This document shows positions 1 through 11,256 of a DNA stretch of 64,000 bases, one piece after another. A program made the translations under genes and the position numbers. Under the pieces are notes generated by a model. That model saw only the letters and a program-made list of their open reading frames with translations. It made no database searches and was not told where the DNA came from. The stretch comes from Candidatus Tectimicrobiota bacterium (GTDB lineage Bacteria; JACPUC01), in NCBI GenBank assembly GCA_016192455.1, contig JACPUC010000014.1, positions 56,845 through 120,844 of the forward strand, read 5' to 3'. Position 1 is the stretch's first letter; the number at the start of each line of letters is the position of its first letter.

Positions 1-488
1 TTGTCGGTCCGTCGGCGCGCTGCCCCGCCGGCTCGCCACGCGGCTTCAACGGCCAGGCAATCTGCAAGGGGCCAAAGTTCGGAGCGGTCTTCAACCAGCC
101 CGGGGGCGCCGTCAACCGCGACGGTCTTGGGTTGCAGAATCCGGGTCTCTGGGGAATCAACCTGGGGTTGGACTACCAGGCTACCAAGCGTCTCTTCCTC
201 AATACGAACCTCACCTACTTCTCCTTCGCGGAGGCGGAGGATCACTTTTCCAAGTCGTTGGGAATCCGGGCTAATCGGTTGACCGCGGCGCCTTCGCGGT
301 CCACCAACTTCGATGACGAGATCGGCTTTGAGTGGAACATTGGCGGAACCTTCCGCCAGAGCCGCAACTTCTTCATCGATGGCAGCTTCGCTACCCTCAT
401 CCCGACGAGCAGCGGTGTCGTCAAGCAGCTCTACGGCGAAGATGACCTTGCCTGGTCGGTGTTCCTCGAAACCCACTGGCGCTTTTAA
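1..488 (+). CDS. outer-membrane beta-barrel protein, C-terminal part (5' end outside window)
   Basis: The frame is open from base 3 to a TAA at 486-488, so this is the last ~160 residues of a longer protein. It shows alternating hydrophobic/polar stretches (for example GINLGLDYQATKRLFLNTNL and the final segment) typical of amphipathic beta strands, and it ends in HWRF. A terminal Phe in the last strand is the usual signal for BAM-dependent outer-membrane insertion. The family is not recognised; an alginate-export or porin-like barrel is possible. It is followed at once by a strong hairpin terminator. Outer-membrane location is inferred from the strand pattern and terminal Phe only. Confidence 0.6.
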   Translation, partial: VGPSARCPAGSPRGFNGQAICKGPKFGAVFNQPGGAVNRDGLGLQNPGLWGINLGLDYQATKRLFLNTNLTYFSFAEAEDHFSKSLGIRANRLTAAPSRSTNFDDEIGFEWNIGGTFRQSRNFFIDGSFATLIPTSSGVVKQLYGEDDLAWSVFLETHWRF

Positions 489-520
489 ACCAAGCACCCA
501 CCCGACACCGTTCACACCCT

Positions 521-556
521 CAACAACCCCCGGGCAGAGAAGCCCGGGGGTTGTTG
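521..556 (+). terminator. hairpin terminator after the beta-barrel gene
   Basis: A perfect 15-bp inverted repeat (CAACAACCCCCGGGC and its complement) with a 6-nt loop AGAGAA lies 33 nt after the stop codon. The 3' side is followed by TCGTGT rather than a T-run, so it is a strong hairpin with a poor U-tract. Confidence 0.7.
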
Positions 557-738
557 TCGTGTCATGATCCAGCGAAGCTCCAGGAGAGCAGCCCCAGATT
601 GGCCCCAGCGCCGCTCGCGACATCAGCAGCTCAGCTTCCGACCGACCTGCGCGTCCGGCCTCATCCTTCGATTCCCTGGCAGGCACCGCGCGAGCAGCGG
701 CAAGCTCATGCGGATGCAGACGAAATGAGTTCTGGGGA

Positions 739-767
739 TTGCGGAGGACCAGCGGGCGGGCTATGAT
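739..767 (+). promoter_or_regulatory. possible sigma70 promoter for the lipoprotein gene
   Basis: TTGCGG (739-744), 17-bp spacer, TATGAT (762-767, 5/6 match). It would give a leader of about 115 nt before the ATG at 888. It sits in the otherwise unassigned stretch 557-887, where I see no gene. Confidence 0.45.
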
Positions 768-887
768 CCTCTCTAGTTGAGTAGTGCCGCCCCGCACGGC
801 GGATCCTCCCCTGTCTTGGGAAGCGCCGGCGCGCGCGGCCGCCGTTGCGGCGGCAACGCCCCCAGTCTCCGCGAAAGGTCTCACCAG

Positions 888-1865
888 ATGAGATGGCGCC
901 ACGCGCGGATGCTCCTGCTGCTCGGCAGTCTCCTCACCGGGCTGCTCGGTTGCTCGCAGGTGAAATCCACCCTCGCTCCCGTGGGATCAGCGATCAGCAA
1001 GGCAGCCAGCCCATTGCGTTCGCTTGGGCATAGGGTCACCGGCAGAGACCCCAATGTCCCCTCCACCGAGGTGAGCGCCACGGCGGCCATCTCTGCCGAA
1101 GAGGCTTTTCAAACGGACGTCGAGGCAGCAATCCGACAGCGGTTCGAGCCGGTGGCGACAGACCTCTGCCGGCAGCTTTTGGCGCTGTTCACACCGATGG
1201 AAGGGTACGTCGTCTCGGTGGAGGGCGAGCGCGTCCTCCTCGACCTCGGGAAAGGGGAGTCCCTGCAGGTAGGCCAGGTCCTCGAAGTGGTGCGCAAGGG
1301 CGCGGTGTACCGCCACCCTCTGAATTACACGGTGCTGGGTGAATCCGAGGAGATGGTGGGGAAAGTGGAGGTGCGCGAGGTGGCGGAGAAGCTCTCCATT
1401 GCGCGCCTCCTGGAGGCGGCGAACGGGACGACGGTGCGCCCCGGGGACCGGGTGCGCGTGAGTGCGCGGAAGATCACTCTAGCGCTGCCGCCGCTGCGCA
1501 ACGCCACGAGCAGCCAGGTCAGCCTCGCAGGGCTCGCCCACTCCCTGCAGACGGCTCTCGATCAAAGCGGTCGCTTCGAGGTCGTGCCGGCGGAGCAGCT
1601 CCGTTCGACCTTGAAGCTGCCAACCATGACGGCGGAACTCCTCAGCCTTCCCGCCAACCTTGCCCACCTGCAGGAGCGCTGGCCCGGCAGTTATCTCCTC
1701 ACCGGCGTGATCACCCCCAGCGAGGAGGGCCTTAGCCTCGCCGTCTCGGTCATCGCGCCGCGAACGCAGCATACCTGGAGGCTGGTCAGCAAATCCTTCC
1801 CCGCCGAGCAGCCGAAAGCAGCCCCCAGCGCGGAAATCCCGCCCGCCTCCCGCGCCGGCAAGTAA
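888..1865 (+). CDS. lipoprotein with FlgT/CsgG-like organisation
   Basis: 325 residues from ATG 888. The reading frame is open further upstream, but this ATG begins a clear lipoprotein signal: Arg-rich start, hydrophobic core, lipobox LLGC, mature Cys at about residue 23. AAAGG about 10 nt upstream supports this start. The central part (about 110-190) has a beta-rich 'LGKGESLQVGQVLEV ... GDRVRVS' pattern like the C-terminal domain of flagellar assembly protein FlgT. The last third (about 200-300) has an 'SGRFEVVPAEQL' segment and a 'YLLTGVI' strand, like CsgG/TolB-type lipoproteins. It is convergent with the next gene. No flagellar genes are nearby, so a general envelope role is more likely than a flagellar one. 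The family match is by eye. Confidence 0.6.
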   Translation: MRWRHARMLLLLGSLLTGLLGCSQVKSTLAPVGSAISKAASPLRSLGHRVTGRDPNVPSTEVSATAAISAEEAFQTDVEAAIRQRFEPVATDLCRQLLALFTPMEGYVVSVEGERVLLDLGKGESLQVGQVLEVVRKGAVYRHPLNYTVLGESEEMVGKVEVREVAEKLSIARLLEAANGTTVRPGDRVRVSARKITLALPPLRNATSSQVSLAGLAHSLQTALDQSGRFEVVPAEQLRSTLKLPTMTAELLSLPANLAHLQERWPGSYLLTGVITPSEEGLSLAVSVIAPRTQHTWRLVSKSFPAEQPKAAPSAEIPPASRAGK

Positions 1866-1920
1866 CCAACCTCCACGTCCCGCGCCACCGCTGCCGGCGC
1901 GGTTCCTGGCTCCGCTCCTC

Positions 1921-2949
1921 TTACTCCCGCACGCCATCTATCACGACGGAAAAGGTGCGCCGCGTCGCGCTGAAGGACCATTGACCGCGCAGGCGGAGTG
2001 TGCCATCGAGGAAGGTGCCGCTCAGGGTGCCGGAGAAGTTCGACGCGTTCGCCGGATTCCCTTGCACTGAGAAGGCTCCATTGAAGGTCAGCGTCACCCC
2101 GCCCGATTCCGCAAGCGTGCCGACAATCGAGAGCGCCACCACCTCGACGAGGAACTCCGGCTCCTCCTCCAGCAGGAACATGCGGCCGGAGAGCTGGGTG
2201 CCGGTCTGCGCAAGGACCAGCCGGCTTATCGAGGGATCAAAGAAGGATTGGACTGTGAGGTCGACGTCGGGGCGGACGCCCCCGGTCAAGAAGCTGCCAC
2301 CGCCAGAAACCGTGGTCTCGCCGCTGACTCCCCCTGTGATGACGTAGGAACCTGAGGCGTCAAGGCCGCCGGGAAGCGGCGGAAGCGGCGGCGCCACGGG
2401 CTCAGGCCGCCTCTTCGTGAAGGTGATGGTCGTGAAGCTGCTGGAGACGACCTCGATGTCCTGCGCTCGTCGCGACGGCCCCTCCAGCGCGCCGGCGGGC
2501 GTCAAGACCACCCCCCAGGTGTAGACGCCGCCGTCGAGGCCGTCGGCATCCGGCAGGGGCGCTTCCAGGACAATGCTGTTGAGCGTGGTGCGGGGCGGAA
2601 TCACCAGCCCTCGCACCGCCGGCAGGAAGGTGGAGGAGTCATCCCCCCTCGCTGGGTGAAAGGAAGCAAGATCGAAGAAGAAGAGCTGCTCGTTCGGGAA
2701 GCGCACGAAGAGGTACTCATCCACGGCCCGGCTGGCGGCGCTGCCGGTGATGCTCAGGCTGAGCCGCAACACGTCGCCGATATTGAAGCTGCCCTGGTTT
2801 GCGGTGATCGAAACGGTGGGCACATCCCCCCCCTGCGCACGCGCCATCCCGCTGGGGAGGAGGAGCGCCAGGAGGCCCCCCACGACGCAAGTTCCACGCG
2901 CCGCGAGGTGCCAGAAACGCCGAGGGAGTGGTCGCGCGCAGAACTTCAT
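1921..2949 (-). CDS. exported protein of unknown function, shared-domain family member 1
   Basis: 342 residues from the ATG at 2949; in-frame codons further upstream give only an unlikely Arg/Pro-rich extension. The N-terminus PRRFWHLA... followed by a hydrophobic stretch and ARAQ is a signal peptide with a pair of arginines. Residues about 40-175 contain a 'FNIGDVLRLSLSITG ... VDEYLFVRFPN ... GVYTWGVVLTPAG' pattern that recurs in the proteins at 11257 and 12812. A Pro-rich linker (VAPPLPPLPGG) and a Gly/Ser/Thr-rich beta segment follow (about 225-340). Secreted or periplasmic location is inferred. I recognise no enzymatic motif. Confidence 0.6.
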   Translation of the reverse strand: MKFCARPLPRRFWHLAARGTCVVGGLLALLLPSGMARAQGGDVPTVSITANQGSFNIGDVLRLSLSITGSAASRAVDEYLFVRFPNEQLFFFDLASFHPARGDDSSTFLPAVRGLVIPPRTTLNSIVLEAPLPDADGLDGGVYTWGVVLTPAGALEGPSRRAQDIEVVSSSFTTITFTKRRPEPVAPPLPPLPGGLDASGSYVITGGVSGETTVSGGGSFLTGGVRPDVDLTVQSFFDPSISRLVLAQTGTQLSGRMFLLEEEPEFLVEVVALSIVGTLAESGGVTLTFNGAFSVQGNPANASNFSGTLSGTFLDGTLRLRGQWSFSATRRTFSVVIDGVRE

Positions 2950-3327
2950 GTCCAGTCTCCAGGGTGCAAGGAGGATGGCGCCATGGGCGCATGGCGCGCC
3001 TTGAGCCGGATGGGCGCCTGCCCCCAGGACCCGGCGCCGCTTCCGGGTAGCGAAGCTCGGAAAGCAGCACGCCGCACCGCCTCCCGGCGCGGCAGCGTAA
3101 GCCGGCGGCATTCCCTCTGGGCGGCCTCATTCGGGAACCCAGCGCCGCTCTTCGCGGCTCTCTGATCTGTCGTCACCGAGTACTGAAAATACCTTAGAAA
3201 AGCAAGCGTCTTCCCATTAGACTCCTGAATCCGGAAGAGAGTTCACTCCACCTTGAAAGGCCGAGGCGCAGCGCAGCAGGGTCCGCCTCCCGCCGCCACC
3301 GGGCGACCCTGCGCGGCAGGCCGGAAA

Positions 3328-3356
3328 TTGACAGCCTGGCATCGGGGCAGTATCAT
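3328..3356 (+). promoter_or_regulatory. near-consensus sigma70 promoter for the aminotransferase-serA block
   Basis: TTGACA (3328-3333), exact 17-bp spacer, TATCAT (3351-3356, 5/6). It is the best promoter match in the 756-bp gap 2950-3705 and points toward the serine genes. Confidence 0.65.
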
Positions 3357-3362
3357 AGATAG

Positions 3363-3705
3363 CGTTGCGAGGTTCGCCTCAAGCCTGCGAAGCACTCCCG
3401 AGGGAGTCGGGCGCGCAGCGCTCCTGCGGCGGGGGTGCCGTTGGAAGGGCCAGGACGCAGCGCTCCAGAGACCCCGCGCCACCGGAAGCATGCAGCGACG
3501 AGGCTTCACCCTCAGGCATGAACCCCTGCGACACGACTTTCACCCCCGAGCCCCGTACTCGCCAGGCAGCCAGCCTCTCTCGCCGCGCATGGTGCGCGCG
3601 CCTTCCGTGAGAACGCCGGAAGGGGCGTCAGGTGCAGGCTCCGGGGGCGGCGCGGGGCGGCTTTCCTCATGACTGCGCATCCCGCAAGGTGGCAGAGGAA
3701 CGATC
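3363..3705 (+). promoter_or_regulatory. long 5' leader of the aminotransferase-serA block
   Basis: If transcription starts about 7 nt after TATCAT, the message has about 340 nt before the GTG at 3706. The leader holds a short hairpin (ACTCCC-GA-GGGAGT, 3394-3407) and an 11-bp direct repeat CGCAGCGCTCC (3414-3424 and 3456-3466). I do not recognise a known riboswitch or T-box in it. The leader is inferred from the promoter position. Confidence 0.3.
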
Positions 3706-4843
3706 GTGAAGAACTACCTTCTGACCCCCGGCCCAACGCCGCTTGCCCCGGAAGTGGTTGCCGCCATGGCGCAACCCATCCTCTATCACCGCGCCAAGGA
3801 GTTCGAGCACCTCTTCGAGCAAATCCGGATTGACCTCCGCTACCTCTACGAGACCGCCGGCGACGTGCTCCTCTTCACCTCCTCCGGAACCGGCGCCATG
3901 GAGGCCGCGGTCTGCAACGTCCTGTCGCCCGACCAGAAGGCCCTCGTGGTGCGGGGCGGCAAGTTCGGCGAGCGCTGGGCGGAGCTCTGCCAGGCGTATC
4001 ACGTGAAGCTCGAGTGCATCGACGTGGAGTGGGGCGAAAGCGTCGAGCCGGCGCAGGTCCAGCGCCACCTCGAGCAGGACACAGAGATTCGCGCCGTCTT
4101 CGTGCAGGCGAGCGAAACCTCCACCGGCGTCGCCCATGACGTGCAGGCAATCGGGGAGATCGTGCGCAAGTTTCCCCAGACGCTCCTCGTCGTCGACGCC
4201 ATTACGGCGATGGGCGTCAGTGAGTTGCGGACCGACGCCTGGGGGTTGGACATCGTGGTTTCCGGCTCGCAGAAGGGGCTCATGCTGCCGCCGGGACTGG
4301 CGTTCGCAAGCGTCAGCGAGAAAGCCTGGAGCTTCGTCGAGCGCGCCCAACTGCCGCGCTACTACTTCGACTTTCGCGCCGAACAGGCCGCGCAGCGCAA
4401 GCTGCAGAACGCCTTCACCCCGGCCATCAGCCTGATCATGGGATTGGCCGTGGCGCTCCAGCTCATCCGCCGGGAGGGCCTGGAGCACGTCATCGCCCGG
4501 CACGCGCGGCTGGCGCGGATGACGCGCGCCGCCGTCCGGGCGCTGGGACTGGAGCTGCTGGCGAAGCGGGCGCCGAGCGCCGCCGTCACCGCGGTGTGGA
4601 ACCCGCCGGGCGTGGAGGGGAAAGCCATCGTCCGGGGGTTGCACGATCGCTTCGGCATTACCATTGCTGGAGGCCAAGGCAAGCTTTCCGGGAAGATCTT
4701 CCGGCTCGCCCACCTCGGCTACGTCGAGGCCGGCGACATCCTGATGGGGATCGCGGCGCTCGAGACGGTGCTCGCGCAGCTCGGGGTCGCGGTGACGCCT
4801 GGCAGCGGCGTGGCCGCGGCAGAGGCTGAATTCACCCGCAACG

Positions 4844-4851
<8 letters not shown>
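3706..4851 (+). CDS. class V aminotransferase, serine-pyruvate/alanine-glyoxylate type
   Basis: 381 residues from GTG 3706, with GCAGAGGAA just upstream as ribosome binding site. It is a PLP fold-type I enzyme: N-terminal NYLLTPGPTPL, FTSSGTGAMEAAV (about 57-69), the PLP-contacting Asp in VVDAITAMG (about 162-170) and the PLP Lys190 in SGSQKGLMLPPG. The family transfers the amino group between serine, alanine or phosphoserine-like donors and glyoxylate, pyruvate or hydroxypyruvate. It overlaps serA by 8 bp, so the pair is translationally coupled. That context favours a role in the serine pathway (phosphoserine or serine transamination) over photorespiration-like glyoxylate disposal. Confidence 0.88.
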
Positions 4852-8040
<3,189 letters not shown>

Positions 8041-8160
8041 GCACGAGCCGGGCTGCCGGGCGCGTTCGCTCGCTGCGCCGGCCCGCCACGGCCCGGCATC
8101 TTCAAGCCGAAGCCATCCCTCGCGGCCGCAGGGGAGCGGCACCTGCCGGCGTCAGGCGGC

Positions 8161-8709
8161 TCACGGGCGAGGGGCGTGGCCGGTGCGAAGCTGCGTCAGG
8201 TAGCCACGACGAACCGCCGCGAAGAACTCGCGCACGTGGGGCTGGCGGTAGTCAGGGTAGGTCCAGCTCAGGGGATCGAAGGCTCCGGAGCGGTAGACGT
8301 AGGTGAGCTCGGCATAGATGCCCAGGCCGAGGTAAGGCCGGTGCGCGGCCCCCTTCGTGGTGGCCAGGACCACCTTGTCGACGGCGAGGTAGCCGGGATC
8401 GAGGTTGATCCGGCGCCCGCCGCTGGCGGCGAGGAGGCGCAGCGCCTCGAGGTCATTCGTGGTTCGCTTGATGCGCGGCAGCTCCGCCGCATCGATGAGG
8501 CAGGCGAAACTGCAGAAGAGGCGGACCAGCGGCCCCCCCATCTCAGCCTCATAGTAGCGGCTGTGACTGAACGGTTCGGGCGCGCTGCAGCGTTCGAGCG
8601 CCCCGAAACGCTCCGCCAGAAGACGGCAGCCCGCCTCGAGGGCCGGCACTTCGCGAGCCAGCAGCCCCGCGATGAGCTTCACCGGCGCCGGGCAGCGAGC
8701 ACGCCCCAC
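8161..8709 (-). CDS. DUF4416 family protein
   Basis: 182 residues from GTG 8709, a start chosen because DUF4416 proteins begin shortly before the 'PVKLIAGLL' strand. Recognisable family segments: the C-terminal half 'INLDPGYLAVDKVVLATTKG' and 'YAELTYVYRSGAFDPLSWTY PDYRQP' in sequence with 'FFAAVRRGYLTQLR'. The function of this family is unknown; conserved Asp, His and Tyr residues suggest an enzyme, but nothing is established. It is convergent with purA. A longer upstream frame exists but is Arg/Gly-rich and looks non-coding. Confidence 0.8.
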   Translation of the reverse strand: MGRARCPAPVKLIAGLLAREVPALEAGCRLLAERFGALERCSAPEPFSHSRYYEAEMGGPLVRLFCSFACLIDAAELPRIKRTTNDLEALRLLAASGGRRINLDPGYLAVDKVVLATTKGAAHRPYLGLGIYAELTYVYRSGAFDPLSWTYPDYRQPHVREFFAAVRRGYLTQLRTGHAPRP

Positions 8710-8975
8710 ACCTTGCGCCCCCTCTTCCCCGTGCCGCGGCGCCGGCGCCGCAACCCTGCGGCTTGAGCCACCCCGGCTGATCCCCAATGTCTCGGTTGGC
8801 GCACGACAGCCGCGCTCCCCGGCCGGAGCCTGCCGCATCCCCCCTTGGCGGTCGCGTCTCCGTGGAACCGCCGGCTGGCCCAGGAAGCTCCCCTGCCCGC
8901 CACCCCGGGCGGCGCAGGCAGGTCGGCACCCACTCCGTCCCGAGGCTGCCGCTCGCCCTTCGGGCCAGCGGCGTG

Positions 8976-9254
8976 CTAGCGCGCGATGCGGAACTCCTCG
9001 AAGGTCCCGGTGAAGCTCTCCTCGCGTTGGTCCACATGGCTCACCTGGGCGGACGGCGGCCCAACGCGGCACCAGCGAATGAGCTCCTCCACTTGCTCCG
9101 CAAGCCCTTCCACACAGAGTTCCACCGTGCCGCTGGGTGTGTTCCGCACCCAACCCTTCACGCCGAGCTTGCGCGCCTCCGCGAGGGCGGACTGGCGGAA
9201 AAACACCCCCTGCACTCTGCCATAAACCTCGAGCTTGACGTGACGGCCAGCCAT
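8976..9254 (-). CDS. acyP: acylphosphatase
   Basis: 92 residues, full length for the family. It hydrolyses the carboxyl-phosphate bond of acyl phosphates such as acetyl phosphate and 1,3-bisphosphoglycerate. The signature GRVQGVFFRQ (12-21) holds the phosphate-binding loop and catalytic Arg20; WVRNTPSG (35-42) holds catalytic Asn38. It stands alone between DUF4416 and tatC on the same strand. Confidence 0.93.
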   Translation of the reverse strand: MAGRHVKLEVYGRVQGVFFRQSALAEARKLGVKGWVRNTPSGTVELCVEGLAEQVEELIRWCRVGPPSAQVSHVDQREESFTGTFEEFRIAR

Positions 9255-9621
9255 CGCGTCTCCCTCTTCCTGCGTCGATCGTTCTCCGCCTTTGCGCCGC
9301 GAGACGCGCCAGGCAAGGAGCATGATCTCATGACGGCCTCGCCCTCCGCCAGGAAGTCGGCGGAGCAACGTCACACCTTCCTTCGGTTGCGGGGGTCACG
9401 CCATGGCAGAGACGCGGCCGGTGCCCATCCCGAGGCAGCGCGCGCCCTCGCGGGGCCAACCGCGTTTTGGGACTCCTTGCGACCCCGGGGCGCGCCCCGA
9501 TCCGGCAGCGCGGAGAAGTGCTTGGTGTGCTGGACGGACATGGCGGGAGCTCGGCACGGGCCAGCCGCCCTCCCCGGCCGCGGCCCACGCCTCACGCCGC
9601 AGGCGGCCTCCGCGCCGGGGG
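9255..9621. other. intergenic, nothing recognised
   Basis: 367 bp between acyP and tatC. Open frames here are Arg/Pro-rich on both strands and look like high-GC shadows. No hairpin with a T-run, tRNA or repeat was seen. Confidence 0.5.
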
Positions 9622-10383
9622 CTAAGCTTTCCCCGACGCCTCCTCCTGCTCATCCGCAGAGGCAGCCTCTTCGCTTGCCTTCTTGCGCCGTTCGACGAAG
9701 CGGGAGGCGAAGATGCTCAGTTCGTAGAGTCCCAGCATGGGAACGCCGAGCAGAATCTGCGAGGCGACGTCCGGTCCTGGCGTCGCGATTGCCGCAACGA
9801 TAAAGGTCATGAGAATAGCGTACTTGCGGTTGCGGGCCAGGAAGGCCGGGGTCACCACACCCAGCAGCGTCAGGAAGACCATCACGAGGGGCACTTCAAA
9901 GACGGCCCCAAAGGCGAGCATGAAGCGGGTGGCGAAGCTGACGTAGTTGCCCACCGAGATCATCGGGCGCAGGTCCGGGGTGGCGTAGCTCAGCAGGTAC
10001 TGAATGCCGAAGGGGAGGACGATGACGTAGCAGAAGGCGGCGCCCAAGAGAAAGAGAAAGGTGGCGGAGACCACGAACGGCAGGGTGAGCTGCTTCTCTC
10101 GTTCCAGGAGCCCCGGGGCAACAAACCGCCAGCACTCCAGGAGGATGACGGGGATGGCGAGGATGATGCCGGCGAAGAAACCCAACTTCACATTGACAAA
10201 GAAAGCCTCCGCCGGCGCCAGGAAGACGAGCTCGGTGGCCAGGGGCCGCTTGATGAAGCGCAGCAGGTACTCGGAGAACCAGAAGGAGATGAGAAAGCCG
10301 ATCACCACCGCCACGACCATGCGCATGAGGCGTGTGCGCAGCTCGACAAGATGCTCCATGAAGGGCATCTTCAAGTCAGCCAT
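9622..10383 (-). CDS. tatC: Sec-independent protein translocase TatC
   Basis: 253 residues with six hydrophobic segments. TatC is the multispanning receptor that binds twin-arginine signal peptides. The N-terminus FMEHLVELRTRL matches the family hallmark, and the first-loop Glu-containing region and the internal 'GLLEREKQLTLPF' loop are present. The charged Ala/Glu-rich tail (ERRKKASEEAASADEQEE) extends past the last helix into the cytoplasm. The start overlaps the tatB stop by one base (TAATG), so the pair is coupled. Confidence 0.95.
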   Translation of the reverse strand: MADLKMPFMEHLVELRTRLMRMVVAVVIGFLISFWFSEYLLRFIKRPLATELVFLAPAEAFFVNVKLGFFAGIILAIPVILLECWRFVAPGLLEREKQLTLPFVVSATFLFLLGAAFCYVIVLPFGIQYLLSYATPDLRPMISVGNYVSFATRFMLAFGAVFEVPLVMVFLTLLGVVTPAFLARNRKYAILMTFIVAAIATPGPDVASQILLGVPMLGLYELSIFASRFVERRKKASEEAASADEQEEASGKA

Positions 10384-10838
10384 TAGTGGGACCTCGGCGC
10401 GGCATCATCCTTGCTCGGGGAGGAGGAAGCGGAGGGTTGCTCAGGGGCACTGCCTGATTGCGGCGCCGGCGCGACGTGGCCCCCGGTCGCCTCCTTGGCT
10501 GCCGCGGTCGCCGCTGCCTCGGCGGCGAGGGTTACGTCCGGCCGCGGCGCGGGCGACGCCTCGGGTGCTGGTTCGCTGGCAGCCTGGCTCGCAGCACCAG
10601 ATTCCGACTCGGCCGTCTCGTCCTTCTTCGTCTCCTCTTGCTGCGTCTCCTCTGTAAGAGCCTGCTCTGTGGAGTTGATCTCGCCGCGGATGCTCTGCTG
10701 GAAATCATCGGTAGCGCGGCGAAACTCCGCCAAGCCGCGACCCAGGTGGCGCGCCAGCTCCGGCAGCTTCTTCGGGCCCACCACAAGGAGGGCAATGATG
10801 AAGATGACGATCATCTCCGGCAAGCCGATGCCAAACAT
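10383..10838 (-). CDS. tatB: Tat translocase subunit, TatB/TatA type
   Basis: 151 residues: one N-terminal membrane helix (about 3-20), a Gly-Pro hinge ([10 protein letters not shown]), an amphipathic helix (about 24-50), then a long Ala/Glu/Pro-rich low-complexity tail. Glu8 in the helix (GLPEM) is the residue typical of TatB. The length and position directly before tatC also favour TatB. No separate tatA is next to it; it may be elsewhere, or this protein may serve both roles. Confidence 0.85.
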   Translation of the reverse strand: MFGIGLPEMIVIFIIALLVVGPKKLPELARHLGRGLAEFRRATDDFQQSIRGEINSTEQALTEETQQEETKKDETAESESGAASQAASEPAPEASPAPRPDVTLAAEAAATAAAKEATGGHVAPAPQSGSAPEQPSASSSPSKDDAAPRSH

Positions 10839-10955
10839 GCTGCGCCTCGATCAAAACAGAGAGGACCGGCGGCGGAACGGGCGGCTACCTTGCGACCGCG
10901 GGTTTGCCGCCAGCCCGGCGTGCAACACCTGTTCCGAACCGTGATGTAAGCTGCC

Positions 10956-10985
10956 ATTATAGGCATGCGCTCTTGTCGCTCGCAA
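10956..10985 (-). promoter_or_regulatory. sigma70-like promoter for tatBC
   Basis: On the minus strand: TTGCGA (10985-10980), 18-bp spacer, perfect TATAAT (10961-10956). The predicted leader is about 110 nt. It is divergent from the promoter at 11104. Confidence 0.6.
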
Positions 10986-11103
10986 TAATATTCTCCCTGC
11001 GCCTGGCGCGCGCCACTCGTGATGAGGCGGAAGGGTGCCGATGAGAGGACTGAGCAGCGACGCCCGGGGGCAGGGCAAGGAGGATGCTGCCCCAAGAATC
11101 CGC

Positions 11104-11133
11104 TTGACACACGGCCAAATCATTGCAAATAAT
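11104..11133 (+). promoter_or_regulatory. sigma70-like promoter for the exported-protein gene at 11257
   Basis: Perfect TTGACA (11104-11109), 18-bp spacer, AATAAT (11128-11133, 5/6). The tatB-to-11257 gap (10839-11256) therefore holds two divergent promoters and, as far as I can see, no gene. Confidence 0.6.
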
Positions 11134-11256
11134 TACCCATAAGGCAGGGAGCGAACGCCCCCAGTCCCCTTCCGGGGACAGGGATGCAAGAGGCTGATTT
11201 GCAAGGCCGCAGTGAAGAGCGGTCACCTCCTCCTTGCTTGAGAAAGGGGATGTCCT

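Noticed and set aside
3681-3705. T-box-like AAGGTGGCAGAGG before the aminotransferase gene
   Set aside because: It lacks the conserved AGGGTGGNACCGCG core, and no terminator/antiterminator pair is seen; the GAGGAA is the ribosome binding site.
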